Below, piece by piece: positions 57,018 through 64,000 of a stretch of 64,000 bases of DNA. The notes under the pieces were generated by a model. That model saw nothing but the letters and a program-made list of their open reading frames with translations. It searched no databases and was not told where the DNA came from. Made by a program: the position numbers and the translations under genes. Each line of letters starts with the position of its first letter. The first letter of the stretch is position 1. The DNA lies in the NCBI GenBank assembly GCA_009667805.1, contig CM019067.1:162707049-162771048 (forward strand), read 5' to 3'. Origin of the DNA: Leptobrachium leishanense (Eukaryota > Chordata > Amphibia > Anura > Megophryidae).

Positions 57018-60000
57018 TCATCTAGAAGCAGGGGTCATCGATTCCACGTCTGGGGTTGAGGTCACAGGTGGATCAGGAATGAAGTCATCAGGGATGAATG
57101 GCGCTTTCTTTATCCTTGATGCATGGATCCAGGAAGGTGATTCATCAGTCAGCACGGCGGTTCTGGTCACAGCAAGGACGGTAGTTGGCTCTCCATATGG
57201 TGGATCAATGGTTTTGTGACGATGCAGGGCCTTCACAAGCACTCGATCTCCTGGAACAAAACAGTGAGTAGGATCTGTGGAGAGAGGCGGAAAAGAGCAG
57301 GAGACCGTTCTATGGAAATCATGCAATGTTTTAAGCAATTGAGTAACATATGCTTCTCTAAATTCATCCAGATCACCTGGTAACATTACCAGGGGACCTT
57401 GCTTAGGAATCCATGGGGTAGGAAAGGGTCTTCCCATGAACTTCAAAGGGGGAAAGGCCAGTGACAGAATGGGTGGTCATTCTTATTTCTGCAAGAATGG
57501 CTGGAAGGTAATCCGGCCAGTTCTTGAAGGTACCCTCAGTAGCTTTTCTAAGTTATTTTTGATATTTCTATTTTGCCATTCACGATTCCGAACTTTCCGC
57601 CATGGTATGGGCAATGAAACTTCCATTGAATGGCCATTAATTTTACCAATTCCTGTGTGATCTTGGAGTAAAGGCAGGACCATTATCTGAATCAATAGAT
57701 ATGGGGCCATCCATATCTGGGTATTAATTCTTTACAAAGAATTTTGGCAACAGTTCTGGCATTTTCTCTTGCAGTAGGGAAGGCTCAGGCCATCTAGAAA
57801 AACTTGTCAACTATTACCAAGGTATTTCAGGTTACCTTTTGCAGTGGGCATGTGTGTAATATCATTTGGAGTTCCTGGAATGGACCATTAGCAGGCGGTA
57901 GGTGTTGAGTTTTAATTTTTGGCCCTGTGTATTATTTCTGGCACATAAGGCAACGAGAAAGTTGGGAATTAATCATAGCCTTAAGATTACAAACAGAAAA
58001 ATGCTTAGCCATTTCGCTGTATGTGAGTTTGGAGATCTGTGGCCAGGACCGTGAAAAGAAAAAATAAAGATTGGAGCTGCTGTGCAGGTAAGCCAACTCT
58101 TCCTCCTTTCTCATAAATTCTAACATCAGGCGGAATTTTCTTGAGACTTCACAAGGCCTTCTGAGGCCCAATGATAAACATCAGCTTCAGTAGCACCTGC
58201 CTGGAGTTCTTTAAGCATCCATTTCTGGAGCAGCAGAAAAGGAGAAAGTAGCAGGTGACAATTGGAGGGTGAGGAACAAGAGAAATGGTAGGAGATGAAA
58301 GAGCAGCAGCTTTAGACTCAGCGTCAGCAAAATGATTGCCACGAGAAACAAAAGAGTCAACAGGATCATGACCTTTGCATTTAACAACAGCAAGACGAGA
58401 AGGCAATAGAATAGCAGACAGGAGATCAGAAATCAGATCAGAATGAGAAATAGGACGTCCATCAGCCGTAGTAAAACCACGGCGATGCCATAGTGCACCA
58501 AAATCATGCACAACACCAAATGCATAACAGAGTCAGTATAAATGGTGACAGGGAGATCTTTAAAAAGTTTACATGCAGCTGTTAAAGCAAAGAGTTCCAC
58601 AGCTTGCGAAGAATTTGAAGGAATGGAAGCAGATTCATGCACAATGTCAGGCAATTCAACCACAGCATAACCAGTCAGATACTGTGAATCAGAAGGACGA
58701 GAACAGGAGCCATCAACAAAGATATGACGAATATCAGGACCTTCTAGAGGAGTGTCAGAAAGATCAGATCTAGGAGAAGTCGTTAGTTGAATGAGAGGAA
58801 GACAATCATGTAATTCACGAGGCTCCTCTTGGTCTTCGCGTAGACGCAGGAGAGCGTTTAGAACAACAGAAGGACCAGAAGTGACAGAAGAGTATTTGAC
58901 AGACAAATTGGAGGTAGAAGTTAGTACAGTTTCATAACCAGACAAACGTTGGGAAGAAATGTGCTGGGTAGAAAGGTTACGAAGTACATGCAAGACATTG
59001 TGTTGTGTATGGAGAATCGTGTCAGTACCTAGGGTTAAGGACTGAACTGTTTCCACAGCCATGGCACAGGCAGCCAAGGAGCGGAGACAATTTGGCATTC
59101 CCCTGAACAACAGGTGGCATGACTTTTGACAAAAATGCAGTTGGACGCAGTGCCCCCCGTGGACCTGTGCAAGAACAGCCGCCATTGTGCGCCCACCTCC
59201 CTACAGTAGAGGTGAAAAGGCAGTTTATAGTTCGGTAGCCCCAGTGCTGGTGCAGTAGCCAACAGTTCCTTTAACGTATCAAAATGCAGACACCATGTCC
59301 GGAGACCAAACAATTTGGTCCAGAGCTGTGCGCGCAGCAGACGCACGAAGAACAGAGTCATAATAGGAACAGTCTGGTATCCAGTGACGACAAAAATTCA
59401 CCATCCCTAGAAAGGACAATATGTCTGTTTTGGAGGCAGGACGCTTGAGCTGGAGCAGGCTCTGAATGCGGGACGGTGAGAGGACACGAGATCCCTGAGT
59501 GAGAACGAAACCCAAATATTCAACAGAGGTGGAGCAAAATTGCATCTTTTTTCTGGACACCTTGTGGCCTTCTGAGTGTAGATGGTTTAGGAGAGCAACA
59601 GAGTCAGTGTAACATGCAGCTTGGCTGAGGCTACAAAGGAGAAGGTCATCCACATACTGTAGTAAGGTGGAGCCTTCTGGCGGACTGTAACTCAACAGAG
59701 TCTCACGCAGGGCACGAGCAAAAATCGCAGGACTGTCAATAAATCCCATAGGTAAAACTGACCAACAAAATTGACTACCTTCAAATGTAAAGGCCAAAAT
59801 GTGTTGTGTATCTGGATGTACTGGGACAGAAAAAAAGGCATTTTTTAGGTCTATGACTGTAAAATGTGTGGAGTCTGGGGTATGGAGGTGAAGGGTTGGA
59901 GGTCAGGTACAATTGGAGAAATAGGAATTATGATTTCATTGAGAGATCTGAAATCCTGAGTAAAGCGATATCCATCTCCTTTAGGCACAGGATTTACAGG

Positions 60001-60737
60001 AGTGTTGTACGAACTTACAATGGGACGCAGAATGCCAGTAGCAAGGAAGCGTGAATGAATTCCCGTATTCCTTCAACTTTAGCAGGTGACAGATTATATT
60101 GCTTGTGATAGACAGGAATTGCAGATTTTTTTTAATTTTGCGGAATATGGTGTGCAGGAGATAGAACCACATCATATTCGTCAATTGCCCATACATCCGG
60201 ATGTACACACAATTCGAGATCAGGTGCTGAAAGGAAAGCACAGTGAAGAGGAGAGAAGGAATGGGAGGAAGTGTTAGGTGGAGACACTGGAGAGAGAGGA
60301 GTGGGGGCTGTTGGGGGATGACATGTGCTGGGAGCAGCTTCAAAAGAAAGAAATGGAGAATCCACATGTAAAGATCCAGATGGCATGCAGATAATAGACA
60401 CAGCAAGCAAAGAAAGCAAATCTCTGCCTAACAAATTAACAGGACAGGTAGGGAGAACATGAAAAGAATGAAACACAGAGGCAGGAGAAGAATTTGAAGA
60501 AATAGCAATGGGTGGGGTGACAAACGTATCTGTTAGAACTCCATTAATCCCCAAAAATGGCGTCTCAGCAGGTTTAATTGACCACAAACACCACTCTATT
60601 GTAAGCGTCGAATTTGTAGCACCCGTATCCACAAGGAATGGGGTTTTATGATCCTCCAAATTAAGGATCACTAGGGGCAAATGGTCAACTGTTTCTGAAA
60701 CCTGAACACATGAGATGGAGCATGCCTCTGGGCCACA
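57018..60737 (-). pseudogene. pol: pol (protease, reverse transcriptase, RNase H, integrase), broken
   Basis: It follows gag in the same frame after one TGA. Protease: FLVDTGATN (DTG at 60629-60621) and LLGRDLL. Reverse transcriptase ~60130-59280: a fingers block, the first catalytic aspartate just upstream of 59797, and YVDD at 59656-59645. Connection region to ~59035. RNase H: FVDGS, the AVELFAL glutamate, IYTDS, and after a frame change HFADAES (58511-58149). Integrase: a damaged zinc domain with CLMC near 57935, a core with DNGPAF near 57680, and a C-terminal GPY/F-like domain at 57230-57090. Several frame changes and stops break it, most clearly after the reverse transcriptase and in the integrase core. 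Confidence 0.88.
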
Positions 60738-62511
60738 TCATGCATTTGATTGGTTTTGCCATTCAATCTTATGACGAGGTGAATCACAGGCATTGTTAGG
60801 AGAGGTAACAGCATTGCTTGTTGGAGATCGTGGCTGGGGGTTCATAGCAGTATTGCCAATGTTCCTGGGATTATGAGGGCATTCATTACGCCAGTGATTT
60901 GGATCACCACAAATGAAACAAGTACCTGGGTACGTGTTGGGGTTGAGGACGATAATAAGTCCGTTTAAGGCGAGGACCATTATTACCTGGGGGACCTGAA
61001 GGACTGTTAAAAACAGCTAACATATATTTAGAATGCTGCAGGTCAAAGCAACCAGCAGAATCTTTAACAAGGAGCCTATTATTAAGATCAATAGGTACCA
61101 CTGTTGGCCAGTTATCAATCACCTGTTTAGCAATTCTCTGGGTATCATCTCTGAGATTACCCATGAGAGTTTGAGTGTAGAGGAGACCCATATCTCCATC
61201 TAATGTCATGCCGGCATCCTCCTTCCAGTTCTTATGGAACCGGTGGACGAATTCGGTGACAGATTCTTTGGCATTTTTTTTGCATGCAATGGCTGCGACC
61301 ATAGAACGTCGAGCTCCATAATTACGAGTCCATTCATCACAAACTTCTGTCCACATATCATCAATCTGGACCGATGTTTGTAAAGGCAAATTTTGGGGTG
61401 TAATAGGGGCACCTATTAGAGGAACATGGGGGGGTTGAAGTGAGAGAACACGAGTCCAATCAAAACTAGTGTCATCAGCATATCCCATGACACCGTTAAT
61501 GATCAACTTGTAATCTTCCTGAGTTAATTGCAATCCTCGTGTCGCCCGTTTAAGATACTGTGTTGTCGCAGTCGGGGAAATTCTGGGACTAGGAGAACCC
61601 TTAATTATAGAATTTAAGGTTCCTATATCAGGGGGCATACTAACGACATTATTTCCTGCAATTAAATAGGGCATCTGATATCTAGCAGGGGGGTTGATAG
61701 TTTTGCCAGATTGGGTCCTAGTTATTATGTTCTGAAGTTGGGGTTCAAATTGGTCAATAAAAGTTTGCATTTGGGGAGAGTATCCTACACGGTTGGGTTT
61801 GGAAGTGGATACAAATGAGGATGTACTGAATTTAGACATAGGGGTTTTATTTTGCCAATCATATTTGCTAGTTTCATCTTGTTCTGTGTCAGATTCTGTT
61901 TCAACATGGGGTATTCCTACGATAGCACCTAAAATACCTATATTTTGTGTTAGGGCTTCGGGGGAAGGCAGAGGATTTTAGTCGTTTCATAGTGTTGTAA
62001 TCACAGCTGCCAAAGTCTTAGGGTCAAGGCTGGGATAAAGGGAAGAGGGTTTGGGAGTAGGTTGTGAAAGGGCAGGAGGAGAAGAATTGTAAGGTGGGGG
62101 ATTACCTATGGACCATGATATATCTTTAGGAGTTTTAGAAATGGGGTTATATGAAGAGGACAAGTGAATCCACACTTTACCACATTCCTTCATATATTTT
62201 CTATCCCAATTTGAGTCAGGTTGGAAATATGGGAAAGCTTTCTGGTCGCCAAGACATAAGCCTTTTATCATGGACATATGATAGGAAGAGAAGCTTCCTG
62301 AATTTGGGAATGGATCAAAAGAATGCATGGCTGTAGTCGAGCCAGCGAGACAATCTATAAAGGGCGTGGTGAAATATCCACCAGCAACACGTTGTACATA
62401 ATCGGCGGGCGTTTCAGCAGGGCCATTTTGGGGCATTAACTTCTTATTGAAGTGCTTATCTAATTTGCCCGTTGTTTTTGGATCTATATGGGAGGATTTT
62501 TTGGCACCCAT
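60738..62511 (-). pseudogene. gag: gag, broken
   Basis: Starts at ATG 62511 with MGAKKSS, a glycine-2 myristoylation-type signal for membrane targeting. A matrix-like part runs to 61987 and a proline-rich linker precedes it. Two in-frame stops (61987-61989, 61978-61980) follow. A capsid-like part lies at 61839-60910 in the same frame, with a major-homology-region-like stretch (ESVTEFVHRFHKNW). Then a frame change leads to a nucleocapsid with a single CCHC knuckle (C-X2-C-X4-H-X4-C, 60920-60879). It ends with TGA 60738-60740. Structural protein of the particle; not functional as it stands. Confidence 0.88.
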
Positions 62512-63077
62512 ATCGCAAAAAAAAAGGCGCGGTGGAGGGGGGAAGGAGAAGGGCCAGCGCAATTAAAAGGGTGAGAGGGAAAGGGTCGCAAAAATGCGCA
62601 GTTTCCTCTATTGTCACTGAGCCAAATCACAAAACAGCAATCTCCATTCTATTTAAAATCTTTTTAACTACACTATCAGGGAAAACACGCACAAATAGGA
62701 AATACAAGTAGCCAGGTAAATAGAGATCCAATTCTCGGGGCGGGAAACTTAAAGGTATTAATCTTTTAAAATATAATACTCTTTACAACACAATTCAAAT
62801 GTGAGTCACTAACTGCGGGGACATCCAACAATTGATCAAGGAAACAAAGAGAAAGGATCACTATTCTTTACCCAGACGATTGTAAAAAAATACTATTTTT
62901 CATTCACCATCACTTAAACAATCAAATCATTCAAAATAAACTCTTGCACTATCAAATCAAATAATGCGAGTTCGAAAATTTGAACAAGCAAGTTATCTAT
63001 GATGAATATTAGGTTCAATAAATATTAATAAAATAGATATGTAACCCATACTCACCCAGACAAGTTGATTAGCTCAA
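62512..63077 (-). other. Provirus leader between primer site and gag
   Basis: About 0.57 kb, non-coding, expected to hold the packaging signal. I see no clear stem-loop by eye. An open frame extends upstream of the gag start (to 62562) without support as coding. Confidence 0.6.
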
Positions 63078-63095
63078 ATCCCACTTCTGACACCA
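63078..63095 (-). promoter_or_regulatory. Primer-binding site, tRNA-Leu type
   Basis: The minus strand reads TGGTGTCAGAAGTGGGAT two bases (TT) after the LTR end. It is complementary to the 3' end of a leucine tRNA (ATCCCACTTCTGACACCA). It primes minus-strand DNA synthesis. It agrees with the LTR boundary. Confidence 0.85.
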
Positions 63096-63097
63096 AA

Positions 63098-63752
63098 TTG
63101 ATATGGATACTGCAAGAACATCACAGGAATGGCCACGGTCCAGTGATGAGAGATAGCTGCTTTGTCACCAGACCCAGTGACCATACAGAAAACAACTCGA
63201 GTGAGAATAACAGAAGACCAGGACACAAGTGCTGCCTTAAGTGGTTTCTTTTTACTCTGGAGCAAAATGTCATAAACTTAGTAGTTTTGTCAAACATATG
63301 GAGCGTCACAAATTCATGGATTACAAACCGATACGTCAGCATTATAGGAAGAGGTGTTTTTTTCTACTTTGGGCAGTACCTAGACCTACACAAACATTTC
63401 CTGTACTTGCCTAGTAGGCACGCCTAAATTGACATCACAGCTATATCCTATTCTAGGAATAGGAATGTTCCATAGGATGTATTTAAACAATTGACCATAG
63501 ACCATGTGTATCCCTCCCTTCCTCTCGGCTGGTCAGCCTTTAGTTTCTAGAGGAAATGAAATTGAATAGAACATTTGCACTCCTTGATAACAACAGGAAG
63601 CCAAGAAAAAGACCATACTTCAGCATTACCTCATGAATTAGGCATTTGCTGAGCAGTCAATCTGGCCCTATATATTTATATAGATATCAAATATTACTAG
63701 AATATAGAAATATGAATTCAATGAATTATCTACCATATTTCAATCCCTTTCA
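63098..63752 (-). repeat. Provirus 5' LTR
   Basis: The minus strand begins TGAAAGGGATTGAAATATGG and ends CCATATCA(A). The possible TATA element TTTAAATACATCC lies near 63485. It is 655 bp and nearly identical to 54218-54871. The frames 63065-63427 and 63074-63342 are LTR sequence and not genes. Confidence 0.93.
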
Positions 63753-63756
63753 GCCT

Positions 63757-64000
63757 CAGGTTTGGGGTTGCTTGAATGCCAGTAAGGGGGATGTGGGAAT
63801 ATTTCTTTGAGCGCAGGGTCCTCCGTGACCAGTGGCTGCAGATCTTTGATGATTTTGCGAATTCTCTCCAGAGTTGGGTTGTAGGAAACAACTAGAGGGA
63901 TCCGCGTGGTGTTTTTCTTTTCTTTGTAGCGCAACAGCTGTTCGCGTGGTGTTTTCAGGGACGATTTGATTTTTTTATAGATTGTCCTTTCCTTATAGCC
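63757..64000 (-). pseudogene. Penelope-like reverse transcriptase, C-terminal end
   Basis: TRIPLVVSYNPTLERIRKII and DLQPLVTEDPALKEIFP are typical of the last part of Penelope-type reverse transcriptases. After EIFPHPP two small frame changes lead to LLAFKQP and then PNLR before the provirus. So the element was already slightly decayed, or decayed afterwards. The catalytic part lies outside the window. Confidence 0.82.

Larger units (their letters stand above)
54218..63752 (-). mobile_element. Endogenous retrovirus, full-length but defective
   Basis: A 9.5-kb provirus with two LTRs, primer-binding site, gag, pol and env in order on the minus strand. It is flanked by an exact 4-bp duplication GCCT, as gammaretroviruses make. 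The LTRs differ by six substitutions and one indel by my count over ~654 bp. Gag and Pol share a frame separated by one stop. Env has a CWIC motif and a gamma-type transmembrane subunit. I place it in the class I (gamma/epsilon-like) group. All three genes carry stops or frame changes. Confidence 0.93.
53216..64000 (-). mobile_element. Penelope-like retroelement, split by the provirus
   Basis: The minus strand carries the end of a Penelope-type reverse transcriptase (63757-64000), then, after the inserted provirus, a GIY-YIG endonuclease (54213-53720) and a 3' region (~53520-53216) that recurs at 29945-30250. The element continues beyond 64000. The provirus duplicated GCCT (54214-54217 and 63753-63756). 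Joining the two sides with one copy of it gives a continuous NLRQKLVRSKL, as expected at the reverse transcriptase-endonuclease junction of this class. Confidence 0.88.

Overview
The window looks like repeat-dense vertebrate genomic DNA, most likely from a frog or another amphibian. It combines several Tc1 families, hAT, PIF/Harbinger-like, piggyBac/Kolobok-like (TTAA) and foldback elements, Ty3/gypsy-type solo LTRs, a tRNA-derived SINE, a Penelope-like element and a class I-type endogenous retrovirus, all in AT-rich DNA. The organism is an inference from repeat content; no host exon was found. The only intact coding sequence is a Tc1 transposase (7598-8620, + strand). Everything else that codes is a broken mobile-element gene.

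Layout. 1-9885: an old repeat with a ~150-bp tandem array was hit by a 7.2-kb hAT element (2514-9758, 8-bp duplication GTGCCCAC). That hAT was itself hit by a solo LTR (4533-5114, duplication CCCAG) and by an intact Tc1 (7222-8838, TA). 9886-16335: a dispersed repeat, Tc1 remnants, and a second Tc1 (12786-16335) split by an unclassified AT-rich insertion. 16336-27056: mostly non-coding, with a CpG-rich tandem segment, a long palindrome carrying a solo LTR, LTR-like blocks and several MITEs. 27057-29137: a Harbinger-like MITE containing a dead Tc1. 29138-33400: an IS630-like MITE, a Penelope terminal fragment, and an inverted-repeat element that carries two hammerhead-ribozyme-like motifs and is interrupted by a second hAT copy (30820-33025).

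33400-53200: a truncated MITE hit by another dead Tc1 (34519-35898), a solo LTR, TTAA elements, two full SINE copies, a third hAT copy (39967-43047) packed with nested MITEs, a fifth Tc1 (44021-45266), and a TA-flanked foldback (47873-48497). 53216-64000: a Penelope-like element on the minus strand whose reading frame is interrupted by a 9.5-kb provirus (54218-63752). The two LTRs differ by only about seven changes, so that insertion is fairly young. Gag, Pol and Env are all recognisable and all broken.

How the parts relate. This is a stack of nested insertions, so relative ages can be read from who interrupts whom. Several calls are supported internally: exact target duplications, reading frames that rejoin when an insert is removed, and one empty-site comparison between two copies in the same window. 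Alignments, counts and boundaries were made by eye; family names are given at superfamily level unless stated.
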